Assembly: GCA_945905735.1 (NCBI GenBank)
Contig: CAMDQC010000005.1
Span: forward strand, 1 to 64,000
Length of the DNA stretch: 64,000 nt
Reading direction: 5' to 3'
Origin: Prosthecobacter debontii
GTDB lineage: Bacteria; Verrucomicrobiota; Verrucomicrobiia; Chthoniobacterales; Chthoniobacteraceae
Part shown: one piece after another, positions 52,992-62,754 of the stretch
Layout: each line of letters opens with the position of its first letter
Position numbering within the stretch: the stretch's first letter is position 1
Position numbers and translations under genes: made by a program
The notes under the pieces: generated by a model
Told to the model about the DNA's origin: nothing
Database searches by the model: none
What the model saw: the letters and a program-made list of their open reading frames with translations, nothing else

Positions 52992-53363
52992 ATGCACATC
53001 GACATCACATTTACCCGCACGCCGATCGTCATCCCGCCGCAGACTCTGCCGTCGAGGGAGATTGGGGCGGTGGTGGAGTTTCACGGGATCGTGAGGGAGA
53101 CGGAAGGAGCCAAGGCAATCGCGGGGCTGGACTATGAGGCGTATGAGCCGATGGCGGTGCGGCAATTGGAGGGGCATCTGTGGGAACTCAATGCGCTGCA
53201 CCCATGCTCGGCGGTCACGTTGATCCACCGGCTCGGGCGTGTCGCGGTGGGCGAGGCTTCGCTGTATGTGCGCGTGGCGTCGAAGCATCGCGGGCCGGCA
53301 CTGGCGCTGTGCGGGGCGCTGATCGACCGGATGAAAGACGATGTGCCGATCTGGAAACGATGA
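52992..53363 (+). CDS. moaE: Molybdopterin synthase catalytic subunit MoaE
   Basis: A 123-residue Moa[73 protein letters not shown] and a C-terminal KDDVPIWKR, containing the catalytic Lys of the family. With MoaD it converts cPMP to molybdopterin. Its TGA overlaps the glcD ATG by four bases (ATGA), so translation is coupled to a glycolate oxidase subunit. No other molybdenum cofactor genes are in view. Confidence 0.93.
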   Translation: MHIDITFTRTPIVIPPQTLPSREIGAVVEFHGIVRETEGAKAIAGLDYEAYEPMAVRQLEGHLWELNALHPCSAVTLIHRLGRVAVGEASLYVRVASKHRGPALALCGALIDRMKDDVPIWKR

Positions 53364-54796
53364 GCCTTTCGCGCTTCGCCCAGATCTTTCCGCCGGAGCG
53401 GCTGCTGACTTCGGCGGCGCATCTCTCGGCGTATGAAAGTGACGCGCTTACGGCGTTTCATTCGCGGCCTGTGGCTGTGGTGGTGCCGGAGTCGGCGGAT
53501 GAGGTGATTGCGGCGGTGCGGCTTTGCCGGGAACTCGGGATGCCGTTTGTGGCGCGCGGTTCGGGGACGAGCCTGAGCGGCGGTTCGCTGCCGGTCGCGG
53601 GTGGAATTGTGATCGCGCTGAACCGCCTGAATCGCATCCTGAAGCTCGATGCAACGGAACGAATCGCAGTGGTGGAGCCGGGCGTCGTGAATACGCAAGT
53701 GACGCTGGCGGCGCAGCCATTCGGGCTGCATTACGCGCCCGATCCGTCGTCGCAGACGATCTGCACAATCGGCGGAAATGTGGCGTTTAACAGCGGCGGT
53801 GCGCATTGCCTGAAATACGGGATGACGAGCAATCACGTGCTGGGAATCAAGGCCGTGCTAGCGACGGGCGAGGTCGTGGAATTTGGCGGCCCGAGTCGCG
53901 AGTCGATCGGGCCGGACTACACGGGGCTGTTCGTCGGGAGCGAAGGTCTGTTCGGCATCGCGCTGGAAATCACGCTGCAACTTCTGCCGCGCGCGGAGTG
54001 CTTTCACACTGTGCTCGCGGGCTATCGCACGCTGGAGGAGGCGGGCGATGCGGTGAGCGCCGTGGTGGCGAGCGGGCTCTTGCCGGGCGCGCTGGAAATC
54101 ATGGATGCGCTGGCGATTCAGGCGGCGGAGGCTGCGGTGCAATCGGGGTATCCGAAAGGCTGCGAGGCGGTGCTCATCGTCGAGCTGGAAGGCCCGCGCG
54201 AAAAGGTCGCCGCGGAGCGTCCCGCGCTGGATGCGCTGCTCGCGGCGAGCAAGCCGATCGAGAGTCGCGTGGCTGCGAATGCGGCGGAGCGCGCGAAGAT
54301 TTGGAAGGGCCGCAAGTCGGCGTTCAGCGCAGTGGGGCGACTGTCGCCGGACTTCATCGTGCAGGACGGCGTTGTCCCACGCCAGCGTCTCGGTGAAGCA
54401 CTGCGCCGCATCAGCGAAATGGCGCGCGAGGCCGGCATTCGTGTGGCGAATGTCTTCCACGCGGGCGACGGGAATTTGCACCCGCTCATCCTATACGATG
54501 GTCGCGAATCCGGCGCGCTGGAGCGGGCCGAGGAGCTCGCCGGACGCATCCTCAAAATGTGTGTCGCGATGGGCGGCTCGCTGACTGGCGAACACGGCAT
54601 CGGAGTGGAGAAACGCGCGTATTTGCCGGACATGTTTTCGGCGGACGAGATCGCGCTGATGCACCGTATCCGTGCGGCGTTCGACCCGCTCGGTATCGCA
54701 AATCCCGGCAAGATGTTCCCCGGCGGAGACGCACCCGCGCTCGTGCAACACGGCCTGCATCCGCTGGAGAAAAGCGGGGTCATTTCACGCGAATGA
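53360..54796 (+). CDS. glcD: Glycolate oxidase subunit GlcD (FAD-linked oxidase)
   Basis: A 478-residue FAD-linked oxidase. The start at 53360 ([30 protein letters not shown]) overlaps moaE by four bases. FAD-binding part: [43 protein letters not shown] and [31 protein letters not shown]. The C-terminal FAD-oxidase domain includes [66 protein letters not shown]. GlcD, GlcE and GlcF together oxidise glycolate to glyoxylate with transfer to quinone. GlcE follows with an ATGA overlap; GlcF is not found. Confidence 0.93.
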   Translation: MSLSRFAQIFPPERLLTSAAHLSAYESDALTAFHSRPVAVVVPESADEVIAAVRLCRELGMPFVARGSGTSLSGGSLPVAGGIVIALNRLNRILKLDATERIAVVEPGVVNTQVTLAAQPFGLHYAPDPSSQTICTIGGNVAFNSGGAHCLKYGMTSNHVLGIKAVLATGEVVEFGGPSRESIGPDYTGLFVGSEGLFGIALEITLQLLPRAECFHTVLAGYRTLEEAGDAVSAVVASGLLPGALEIMDALAIQAAEAAVQSGYPKGCEAVLIVELEGPREKVAAERPALDALLAASKPIESRVAANAAERAKIWKGRKSAFSAVGRLSPDFIVQDGVVPRQRLGEALRRISEMAREAGIRVANVFHAGDGNLHPLILYDGRESGALERAEELAGRILKMCVAMGGSLTGEHGIGVEKRAYLPDMFSADEIALMHRIRAAFDPLGIANPGKMFPGGDAPALVQHGLHPLEKSGVISRE

Positions 54797-55845
54797 AGAC
54801 ACCTTCCACCGTCGCGGAAGTCGCGGACATTATCCGCTCGTCGAAGCGCGTGCTCGCCGTCGGGGCGCAGACAAAACCGCGGCTGTCGCAGGTGCCGGAC
54901 GAGGTGACGCTGATCTCGATGCGCAATCTCAGCGGCATCGTGGAATACGATCCCGGCGAGTTCACATTCACCGCATTTGCCGGAACGCCACTGCGCGAGA
55001 TCGTCGCCACGCTCGCGGCGCAGGGGCAGTATTTGCCGTTCGATCCGCCGCTCGTGGAATCCGGCGCAACCATCGGCGGCACCGTCGCCGCGGGGCTCAG
55101 CGGGCCGGGGCGCTTCCGCTACGGCGGGCTGCGCGATTTTATTTTGGCCGTCCGTTTTCTCGACGGGAACGGGACACAACTCCGCGGCGGCGCGAAGGTA
55201 GTGAAAAACGCGGCGGGATTCGACATTCCGAAATTTCTCGTCGGAAGCCTCGGGCGATTCGGCGTGCTCACAGAGGTGACGTTCAAAGTATTTCCCTGCC
55301 CGCCCGCCTTGATGACCTTCGAGATTCCCTGCGCAAACGCCGCGGAGGCCGCAGCGCACATCGCGAAAGCCGCGAGCGGACGCTGGGAGTTCGACGCGCT
55401 CGATTACGATGGCACCCGTATCCTCGCGAGACTTCGCGGACCGCAGGAGGCACTTGATTTACTGGCCGCGGATATTTTGAACTGCTGGCCCGCCGCGAAA
55501 CGCGCCGACAATGCCGTGTGGGATGGGATTCGGGAATGGCGGTTCGTGGGGGCCGATGGTTTGCTCGTGAAAATTCCCGTAACGCTTCGGAAACTTCCGG
55601 CTCTCGAAGCGATCCTTCAGGCGAGAAATATGGCGCTCCATGTGGTCGGCGGCAGTGTGGCCTACGCGTATCATTCTAACGTCAGTTATTCCGAAACTCT
55701 CAATGAAGCCCTTGTGGAAGTCTCGCTGGGCGGGCTGACTCTCAGAGGGTTTGGAGCGAGATTGTGTCATGGAGATTCTCACCATTCCGCTGTGGCACAA
55801 TCGCTCAAACTGGCGTTCGACCCGTGTCATCGCTTGGGCGCGTAA
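54793..55845 (+). CDS. glcE: Glycolate oxidase FAD-binding subunit GlcE
   Basis: A 350-residue protein sharing the PCMH-type FAD fold: [97 protein letters not shown] and [33 protein letters not shown]. It ends in [14 protein letters not shown], close to the usual family end. The ATG at 54793 overlaps the glcD stop by four bases. It would pass electrons between GlcD and the iron-sulfur subunit GlcF, which is not beside it. The 113 bases after its stop contain no clear gene. Confidence 0.9.
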   Translation: MKTPSTVAEVADIIRSSKRVLAVGAQTKPRLSQVPDEVTLISMRNLSGIVEYDPGEFTFTAFAGTPLREIVATLAAQGQYLPFDPPLVESGATIGGTVAAGLSGPGRFRYGGLRDFILAVRFLDGNGTQLRGGAKVVKNAAGFDIPKFLVGSLGRFGVLTEVTFKVFPCPPALMTFEIPCANAAEAAAHIAKAASGRWEFDALDYDGTRILARLRGPQEALDLLAADILNCWPAAKRADNAVWDGIREWRFVGADGLLVKIPVTLRKLPALEAILQARNMALHVVGGSVAYAYHSNVSYSETLNEALVEVSLGGLTLRGFGARLCHGDSHHSAVAQSLKLAFDPCHRLGA

Positions 55846-55958
55846 CCCTTGCCGGCCTTGTGTCGCTGTCCGTCCTGCGGAAAGAAGTTGCCGACGTTTA
55901 CAAATCCTGATTTAACGCTGCGGCCTTAACCACGATCTACTTCGGGAAATCATTTTTC

Positions 55959-56276
55959 ATGAGCGAATTTTTCAGCCGCTTCAACTTTCAAGAATCCAGC
56001 CTCACTTTTCAAGTATGGGCGGCAGCAGCCGTCATCTGGATTGCTGTGCTGGCGTGCTGCGTCACGAGCATTGTCAGCCAACCGTTTAGCGTACGCCAAC
56101 GAGCCGTTTGGATTGCGCTCGTGGTATGTGTACCCCTCCTTGGATTGCTCGCGTATCTGCCATTTTCGATTCGGCGTGACGAATTGCCAACTGCTTTTCT
56201 GATGCGTGGGCAGAGTAAGAATCGGGACAAAAAAAACCGCAAATCGGCGCCTACGATTACCATTCAAGGGAAATAA
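55959..56276 (+). CDS. Small two-helix membrane protein at the start of the polysaccharide locus
   Basis: A 105-residue protein with two hydrophobic segments (VWAAAAVIWIAVLACCVTSIV and AVWIALVVCVPLLGLLAYLPF) and a basic, Lys-rich tail. The second segment with Pro and Leu/Tyr is reminiscent of PLDc_N-type membrane domains, a tentative resemblance. It begins the AT-richer region and is followed after 16 bases by the outer-membrane barrel gene on the same strand. Function unknown; it may belong to the export system. Confidence 0.6.
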   Translation: MSEFFSRFNFQESSLTFQVWAAAAVIWIAVLACCVTSIVSQPFSVRQRAVWIALVVCVPLLGLLAYLPFSIRRDELPTAFLMRGQSKNRDKKNRKSAPTITIQGK

Positions 56277-56292
56277 TCACTCGACAGCCTAA

Positions 56293-57954
56293 ATGACTCA
56301 GAAAACCGCCTTACCGTTTTTAGCCGCGATTGCTTTTTCCGCACATGGGGCGACCCCATTGGATTCTTCAACGCCCAATCAGGCGAATCCTTCGCTCCCG
56401 ACGGACGAAGTGATCGGGATTCCCGGTGATGCCTATGGAGCCGCGCCGACGAGGGATATTCCCTACCGTGACCTTTTTCGAAATACGGGGGTAACCCGCG
56501 GGTTGACCACGAGCGACCCTCGGCTCACGCCCACGATACGTCCTGCGGATAACATTCGCGTGAAGGGGAATCTTGATCTTCCCGATTTGCGTGGTCGATT
56601 CCCGTTATTGCAACGGGGATTTGCACCGGAGGATGCTGATTTGAAGGTCGGACCTTTATACTTCAATCTCCGACAATTCTCAGTCGGCGTGCAGTGGACG
56701 GACAACGCTCGCCGGGATAACCAAAATCGAGAGTCCGAAACGCGGGGATTTGCGAGTATCGGTGCGCAGGTGATTTGGCAAATCTCTGAGGTTACTCGAC
56801 TTTCGGCATCCGGCAATTTTGTCTGGTTCCCTTTTGAAAATCGAGGCGGCCTGTCGGGGTTTGCGCTTCGGTCTCCACTGTCGTTCGGCCTCGCCTCGGC
56901 ACCCGATGCCCAAGTTCAGGCGTCTTGGGAGCCTACGATCTTTGGCGTTCCGTGGGTCATTGCAGACGAGTTACGCACAACCGTCGGCCGTTACACAAAC
57001 GGCGTTCGCGACGATACTGAAATTTTTGAAGGCTTTTCGATCGACAACAGCGACGGACAGAGTGGCGGCAACTACCTATTCCGCTCACCCACAGGACGCC
57101 AATCGCGAGGTTTTCGTCAGGAAACCACCAATAGCAACAACGAGGTGCTGCTTTTGACCAACATCGTCAGTGCCACCACCACCGCCAAAGTGCCGGGGGA
57201 CTTCAACCTTCACTTTCGCGCTGCGCACGAGAATATTTGGTATATCGACGACAATGACAGAAGCCTGCCGCCAGAACGGAATACGGTATCCTCCGAGCTT
57301 GCGTCATACCGCGAATCGCTCCGCTTCAAGCCGTATCTCCGGTATAAACTCGATCAACATCCGGACCCAGAGCGCCTTTATCAATCAGTGCGAATTGGCG
57401 TCCGTGGCCCTGTCACCGATTTGATTAATTTTGACGGAAATGTCGGACATCTTTGGGAGGAGCAAAGTGGTCGTGAGAGTATGCTGTGGAGAGCCCACTT
57501 TGACCATGTGATCAATCCCCGCACGCGCCACACGATCGACTGGTCGCGCAACCTTGACGACCTTTCCGACCAACTCGTCCAACACGTGCGATACCAGTTT
57601 CATCACGTTCTCGGCCCTGGATTGAGCGGCGATCTTTACGGCGGCTACAACTGGGTTGAAGACCTCGATGGCGTGTTCGCTGATCGCGAGGAACTCAATT
57701 CAGGACTTCGTTTGAGCTGGCGCGTTAGCCCGAAGACGACTGCCCGCTTTTTGGGACAATACGCAGATACGGTTTTCAGTAGCGGTTCGTTCGATACCCA
57801 AGTGTGGAGGGGCCGCTTTGAGCTCAGTCATCGATTCGGTGACCGAATCAACACCCGGATTATCTACCAACACACAAAACAGGAATCAAGTAACGGGGCC
57901 GCTCAATATGACGAAAACCTCTTGTATTTTTCGATGTCGTATATCTTCGAATAA
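56293..57954 (+). CDS. Outer-membrane beta-barrel protein of the polysaccharide locus
   Basis: A 553-residue protein with an N-terminal signal (MTQKTALPFLAAIAFSAHGA) and a mature part made of many alternating amphipathic strands. Examples are YFNLRQFSVGVQWTDNARRDN, VIWQISEVTRLSASGNFVWFPF, LRFKPYLRYKLDQHPDPE and NTRIIYQHTKQESSNGAAQYDENLLYFSMSYIF, and it ends at IFE. This is the pattern of outer-membrane barrels found beside exopolysaccharide exporters, with a likely role in outer-membrane passage. It precedes the Wza-like and Wzc-like genes on the same strand. Specific family not assigned. Confidence 0.72.
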   Translation: MTQKTALPFLAAIAFSAHGATPLDSSTPNQANPSLPTDEVIGIPGDAYGAAPTRDIPYRDLFRNTGVTRGLTTSDPRLTPTIRPADNIRVKGNLDLPDLRGRFPLLQRGFAPEDADLKVGPLYFNLRQFSVGVQWTDNARRDNQNRESETRGFASIGAQVIWQISEVTRLSASGNFVWFPFENRGGLSGFALRSPLSFGLASAPDAQVQASWEPTIFGVPWVIADELRTTVGRYTNGVRDDTEIFEGFSIDNSDGQSGGNYLFRSPTGRQSRGFRQETTNSNNEVLLLTNIVSATTTAKVPGDFNLHFRAAHENIWYIDDNDRSLPPERNTVSSELASYRESLRFKPYLRYKLDQHPDPERLYQSVRIGVRGPVTDLINFDGNVGHLWEEQSGRESMLWRAHFDHVINPRTRHTIDWSRNLDDLSDQLVQHVRYQFHHVLGPGLSGDLYGGYNWVEDLDGVFADREELNSGLRLSWRVSPKTTARFLGQYADTVFSSGSFDTQVWRGRFELSHRFGDRINTRIIYQHTKQESSNGAAQYDENLLYFSMSYIFE

Positions 57955-58068
57955 AAGTTGCCGATTTTTCTTAATAAACTCCAACAAACCATTGACCGCT
58001 CCGGAGGCGATCCCTATACCGTCCGCCGGGCTCCAAGAAAACATTTCACAACCTCGTTACCAGCTCAC

Positions 58069-59349
58069 ATGAACCAGCAACATTCCATCAAAAGACTACT
58101 CTTAACTTCACTCCTGTTTGTCGTATCCTTGCCTACGGGCATTCGTGCCCAGACGGTGGCGGCCGATCCGACGGGGAACAACTCGACGATTTCGGCAGAT
58201 GGTGCGAAACAAGTAAACTTTCGCGCACCGAATGCAGACCTGAAGCCCAACGAAACAGCCCTTCAGCCGGGTGGTGTTCAAAACGAAAAAATCAGTGACT
58301 TGGAAACATTAATTGACCGTCGGGACAGTCTCACTGGTGAGGTCGACGACAACAGGAAGCGCATTGAAGCAGATCGGAGCCGAGTTCGCGTGTTGCAAAA
58401 CCTCGGTCAAGCGGAAGAATCTGATCGGCTCATTCTTCAAATTCGCGATGCCGAGGCGCGGATACGGAATAGCCGAACACAACTCGCCCAAGTGGAGGAA
58501 GAAATTGAGAAACTTCAACGCCACGCTAACAGTTCTAGCCCGGAAATCGTGGGTGAAGAAGTGATTCTTCCCGGTGAAAACCTAGATGTCATTGTCAACG
58601 AAGACGGCGCTTTCAACGGGCGATACGTCGTTCGCCGAGGTGGCTATATCATTATGCCTGGAATTGGGCGTGTGGCCGTTGCTGGCAAATCCGTCGGGCA
58701 AGCTGAACAAGACATCAGCCGCTCCTTGAGGCAGACTCAATTGAAGCGCGCAACGGTTACTGTCGAACGCTTTCAGGGTATTGATGTCGAAACTGGGAGC
58801 GTTGTTTACCTTTCAGGCGAGTTCCGAAATCCCCGACCCTATCGTATCCCGGCTGGCACTGCCCCGACGCTTATTTCCGTATTGCTCAGTTCCGGCGGAT
58901 GGACAGACCGTGCAGACCTTACTCGTGTCAGAATCATGCGTATGGCGCGCAACAAGCAAGTCGCCGACGAGGTGAACGTAAAACGTATTCTTGATGGAAA
59001 CATCGGAGGAGCAGGACTCGGCGCGGATATTACCTTGACCGAAGGCGATGTGATCGTGCTTCCGTCGGGCTCATTGAACCTCGTCTATGTCACGGGTCGC
59101 GTTAAAAGTCCTGGCAGCTATCGAATTACTGAAGGTGAAAAACTCACTGTATATGGGGCCATCCTACAAAGTGGTGGTTTTGATCACTTTGCCAGCAAGT
59201 CGCGCACGCACATCCTTCGTGCAATGCCTGACGGTACAAAAGCGAAGATTCCGGTTAATCTTGAAGAGGTGCAGAAGGGCCGTAAGCCCGATGTGATTCT
59301 TCAGCCAAGTGATATCATCGTCGTTCCAGAGAAGTGGTTTAGCTGGTAA
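58069..59349 (+). CDS. Wza-like polysaccharide export protein with SLBB repeats
   Basis: A 426-residue protein. Start at 58069 (MNQQHSIKRLLLTSLLFVVSLPTGIRAQT) gives a signal peptide. A helical coiled-coil segment follows (about 85-150: VDDNRKRIEADRSRVRVLQNLGQAEESDRLILQIRDAEARIRNSRTQLAQVEEEIEKLQ). The Poly_export domain (about 165-250) has GENLDVIVNEDGAFNGRYVVRRGGYIIMPGIGRVAVAGKSVGQAE. Two SLBB segments follow (VYLSGEFRNPRPYRIPAGTAPTLISVLLSSGGW and VYVTGRVKSPGSYRITEGEKLTVYGAILQSGGF). No lipid-acceptor Cys was seen. It forms the outer part of the capsule export channel with the downstream kinase. Confidence 0.9.
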   Translation: MNQQHSIKRLLLTSLLFVVSLPTGIRAQTVAADPTGNNSTISADGAKQVNFRAPNADLKPNETALQPGGVQNEKISDLETLIDRRDSLTGEVDDNRKRIEADRSRVRVLQNLGQAEESDRLILQIRDAEARIRNSRTQLAQVEEEIEKLQRHANSSSPEIVGEEVILPGENLDVIVNEDGAFNGRYVVRRGGYIIMPGIGRVAVAGKSVGQAEQDISRSLRQTQLKRATVTVERFQGIDVETGSVVYLSGEFRNPRPYRIPAGTAPTLISVLLSSGGWTDRADLTRVRIMRMARNKQVADEVNVKRILDGNIGGAGLGADITLTEGDVIVLPSGSLNLVYVTGRVKSPGSYRITEGEKLTVYGAILQSGGFDHFASKSRTHILRAMPDGTKAKIPVNLEEVQKGRKPDVILQPSDIIVVPEKWFSW

Positions 59350-59451
59350 GCTCCGAAACAGTTGTTATTTTCCCCGACTTTCGATTGTGAAGTGTATGCC
59401 TTTCAGTAAGGTGGCATCTCACCTCGTCGATATTTAACTCAAGATCAATCA

Positions 59452-61755
59452 ATGCTGCCCGGACTAAAGAAACGCGTCGTCAATTTACATGACGTAATAA
59501 TGTACGTCGCAATCGCCCGGAGGCATATCCGGTTGATGGTGTTGCTACTCTGTTTCTGCTGGCTGGGTGCTCTCGTTTTTTACGTTTATTCACGCCCCGT
59601 TTATATGTCTCGCGCCTTGATCAAGACGGACACAATCGACCTAAATAAAACCGCGGAACGAGCATTCGGCGAACGCTCTCGAGTTTCTGGATTAGCTGGC
59701 GAGATGACACTTCCCCATATTATTGAGCGAACCGCAGCCCGCCTCGGAGTGAGAGCGGGTGCACGCGACATTCAAAAGTACTACGTGAAGAAACTCGTTG
59801 CGAGAAGAGACGCAGAAGACAATATCGAGATCGAAGTATATTTATATTCTTACGACTGGGCGAAACGCTGGCCTGAGACGCTAACAAGAACATATCTTGA
59901 CTATCGCGCCCAGCGGAGGAAAGACGAGATGGATCAAAGGACGGAGACCCGCGATTTGGACCGCAAAAAGCTGCTCAAAATGATTGAGGATTATCGCTCG
60001 ACGATAGCGAAATCCGAAGTGAATGACGAGGTGACAAAGGCGGGTATTGCGTATTCGGTTCTTGCAAATACACCCGTAGCCCTTGGCGATGCGCGACGAA
60101 AGGTGGATACGATTCGAACTGTCAGAATTCAAGTAACCAGCCCGGAGCTGGATACGATAGGAAGGTTGTCGCTCATTTCCTCCGCGACAGCGAACCTAGT
60201 AGTCGGGACATCGGTTCCACAAATCCCGAATGCGACGCCGCCTGCAGCTCCATCAAATACGATTATCCTCCAAAACTCATTCCCTGCTTCTCCCCAAGTC
60301 GCTCCTGCGACTCAGCCTCATCCTGCTCCCGAAGGACAGAACACGCCCAATTTAGAGACTCCCCAGGCTCGGCGTGAGCCTTTATCTGTGGTCACTCCTG
60401 ATTTAGCGAGCGAGAGCACTTGGAAAAACGAAGTCCGCCAAATCAACCTCCTTCATGCACAGAGGTCTGAGTTGCTCCAAACAAAACAGCCCGGTCATAA
60501 GTCGGTGCTTGATTTGGATGAGCAGATTAACGCTTTAAAAATAAAGCTCGAAGGTGAATTAACGACAGAACTTGAGAGACTGGATCTCAACTATCGTGAA
60601 CTTACGGAGCGGATTATTGACTTGGAGAAAAAGCTTCCTGAACTGGAGAAGGCGAAGCAGTCGGTAAGGAAGGCCACCGAGGAGCAAGGTCTTGTTGGCG
60701 GGAGTTTGCAACAGTGGTTGGCGCAACTTCGAAGGATCGAACTGGAGTATGAGAACGACGCATATGCATTTGATCGAGATAAACTCAAACTTTTTTTCCA
60801 CGGCATTACCCAGATTAATGAAAATCCAATGTCTCCAAACCGACTTTCATTACTCATTTACGCAACTGCATTAGGTTTGATGCTTGCAATTGGTGTTCCG
60901 TTTCTTATCGAATATCTGGATCACACCTTATCAAACATGGAAGAAGTCGAGGCGACTTTCCAATTGCGAGGCCTCGGTATTATCCCGAAGTTGGCTACAT
61001 CTGATGAGCAGACCGGGTTGCTTGATCGCCATTCCGCCAAGGAGACGAACTTACTTGAGAACTTTCGGGTCATTAGAACAAATCTCCTGAGCATGGGAGC
61101 CGTCACTAAGCCGCCTCAGGTTGTCATTGTGACAAGCGCGATGCCGAAAGAAGGGAAGACGTTTGTCTCGTCAAACTTGGCTCTATCGTTCGCCCAGACG
61201 GGCGCCAAAACCTTATTGATGGACACGGATCTTCGTCGTGGCCGATTGCATCGTCTCTTTGGCTATCGCAAGCAGCCGGGTCTGAGCGGTGTTCTTTTGG
61301 ATCAAGTTTCACTGGATGAGGCGATCCGCCCTACATCGAGTGAGAACCTCTTCATGCTGTCCGCTGGGCAGCATCTCGAGACCGGGACGGAGTTATTGGG
61401 GTCGCAGAAGTTTATCGATATTCTCGCTGAGTTGAAGAAGCGTTTTGACCGTATCGTGATGGATACGCCACCAGTTTTGGGGCTATCTGAAACCTCAATT
61501 CTTCAAAACCACGTCGATGGAGTTCTGTTTGTGATTTGGAGCGGGCAAACGCCGATTAAAAGCGTTAAAGCTGCGATTGAAATCCTTCAATCGAACGGCG
61601 CGAACTTTTATGGATTCGTGCTCAATCGCCTAGATTTGAGCGCGACCGTGAATTACTATCAGTATTATTACTACTCGCACGACTACTATTATCAGTATCA
61701 ACCATCAGGCCGGATCGAGAATAGTTTATCCCCTCCGTCCAATTCTGGCACTTAG
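59452..61755 (+). CDS. Wzc-like polysaccharide co-polymerase with tyrosine kinase domain
   Basis: A 767-residue inner-membrane protein. Wzz-like part: membrane segment 28-46, periplasmic region with Pro-rich stretch (about 255-310) and coiled coil (about 326-440), second membrane segment 466-485. The C-terminal BY-kinase has Walker A TSAMPKEGKT near 561-570, Walker A' LLMDTDLRRG from about 588 and Walker B IVMDTPPV from about 668. The last 34 residues hold a Tyr cluster (NYYQYYYYSHDYYYQYQP, ten Tyr), the autophosphorylation site that controls chain length. No cognate phosphatase is in view. A 102-base spacer with no gene separates it from the Wza-like gene. Confidence 0.92.
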   Translation: MLPGLKKRVVNLHDVIMYVAIARRHIRLMVLLLCFCWLGALVFYVYSRPVYMSRALIKTDTIDLNKTAERAFGERSRVSGLAGEMTLPHIIERTAARLGVRAGARDIQKYYVKKLVARRDAEDNIEIEVYLYSYDWAKRWPETLTRTYLDYRAQRRKDEMDQRTETRDLDRKKLLKMIEDYRSTIAKSEVNDEVTKAGIAYSVLANTPVALGDARRKVDTIRTVRIQVTSPELDTIGRLSLISSATANLVVGTSVPQIPNATPPAAPSNTIILQNSFPASPQVAPATQPHPAPEGQNTPNLETPQARREPLSVVTPDLASESTWKNEVRQINLLHAQRSELLQTKQPGHKSVLDLDEQINALKIKLEGELTTELERLDLNYRELTERIIDLEKKLPELEKAKQSVRKATEEQGLVGGSLQQWLAQLRRIELEYENDAYAFDRDKLKLFFHGITQINENPMSPNRLSLLIYATALGLMLAIGVPFLIEYLDHTLSNMEEVEATFQLRGLGIIPKLATSDEQTGLLDRHSAKETNLLENFRVIRTNLLSMGAVTKPPQVVIVTSAMPKEGKTFVSSNLALSFAQTGAKTLLMDTDLRRGRLHRLFGYRKQPGLSGVLLDQVSLDEAIRPTSSENLFMLSAGQHLETGTELLGSQKFIDILAELKKRFDRIVMDTPPVLGLSETSILQNHVDGVLFVIWSGQTPIKSVKAAIEILQSNGANFYGFVLNRLDLSATVNYYQYYYYSHDYYYQYQPSGRIENSLSPPSNSGT

Positions 61756-61767
61756 AGGAGCTGGAGA

Positions 61768-62754
61768 ATGGCCTTCGCTGAAACAGCCAATCCCCGAATT
61801 TCGGAAGACGGGGTAACAGTTATTATTCCGGCGTATAACTACGCTCGTTTTCTCCCGGACGCGCTTAAATCGGCGCTAGCCCAAAATTACTCACCACTCG
61901 AAATCATCGTCGTGGACGATGGCTCCACAGACGAAACCCCCAGCGTTCTTCGCAGCATCACGGACCCGCGACTGCGTATCATCCGGCAGGAAAACGCGGG
62001 CCTTTCTGCTGCGAGGAATACCGGCATTCGCGAGGCGCAGTACGGGTTAATCGCCTTTCTTGATGCGGATGACCGATGGGACGTTGACTTTCTGCGGATT
62101 GTAGCTGGGAGATTTGTAGAGCTTTCGGAAGAATTTGCTATTTCAGCGAGTGGATCGAGGATGATGACGCACGATGGATTCCTGGTTGTGCAGCCGAATC
62201 GAGTTCGGGCACCCGCCTCCGTTCTTACCGCGCGCGATTTCATCATCCGCAATCGGGTGTTTCCGTCGGCAGTCGTCGTGCGAAAATCAGCATTTGCGGT
62301 TTGTGGGGACTTTGACATCACGTTGCGGAGCTCGGAGGACCGCGATATGTGGATTCGCATCACCGCACGCTATCGGGCTGCGTATATAGATAAGCCGCTC
62401 GTCCATATCCGCCGGCATGGAGACAACATGAGCAAAAATGCTGCTCGGATGCGGCATAACACAGGCCGGACACTCGGGAAAGCATGGAGAGCTGGGATTG
62501 TCAGTCGGCTGAATTTGTTGTTTTGGGCGCGCACCCGAGCGGTGTTTGAGTATTCCAGTGCGTGGACTCACTTCAGCGCGGGACTGCGAGGCACGGCGCT
62601 CCGGTATCTCGCGTATTCCATTATACTTTGTCCGTGGTTTTTTCGACCTTCGGCACTGGGCGAGTGTTCTCTGTTCCGGCTGAGGGCTCTGAGGAACTTT
62701 CTCATCTCCAAGGCTTCCCCTCCAACACTCACACCCATCGCATCGCCCAAGTGA
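61768..62754 (+). CDS. Family 2 glycosyltransferase
   Basis: A 328-residue GT-A fold enzyme: VTVIIPAYNYARFLPDALKSALAQNYSPLEIIVVDDGSTDET at about 16-57 and the metal-binding FLDADD at about 97-102. ENAGLSAARNTGIREA is the usual nucleotide-sugar pocket. SEDRDMWIRI follows, with a C-terminal hydrophobic segment (TALRYLAYSIILCPWFFRPSALG). It would transfer a sugar onto the lipid-linked repeat of the exopolysaccharide. A ribosome site GAGGAG lies about eight bases before its ATG. Its TGA overlaps the GTG of the next gene (GTGA). Confidence 0.92.
   Translation: MAFAETANPRISEDGVTVIIPAYNYARFLPDALKSALAQNYSPLEIIVVDDGSTDETPSVLRSITDPRLRIIRQENAGLSAARNTGIREAQYGLIAFLDADDRWDVDFLRIVAGRFVELSEEFAISASGSRMMTHDGFLVVQPNRVRAPASVLTARDFIIRNRVFPSAVVVRKSAFAVCGDFDITLRSSEDRDMWIRITARYRAAYIDKPLVHIRRHGDNMSKNAARMRHNTGRTLGKAWRAGIVSRLNLLFWARTRAVFEYSSAWTHFSAGLRGTALRYLAYSIILCPWFFRPSALGECSLFRLRALRNFLISKASPPTLTPIASPK

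Noticed and set aside
55846-55921. In-frame continuation after the glcE stop, with a Cys-rich stretch (CRCPSCGKK) resembling a zinc ribbon
   Set aside because: It follows a stop codon, is only 25 codons long with no start codon, and the glcE end is at the usual family position. It is more likely spacer than a gene remnant.
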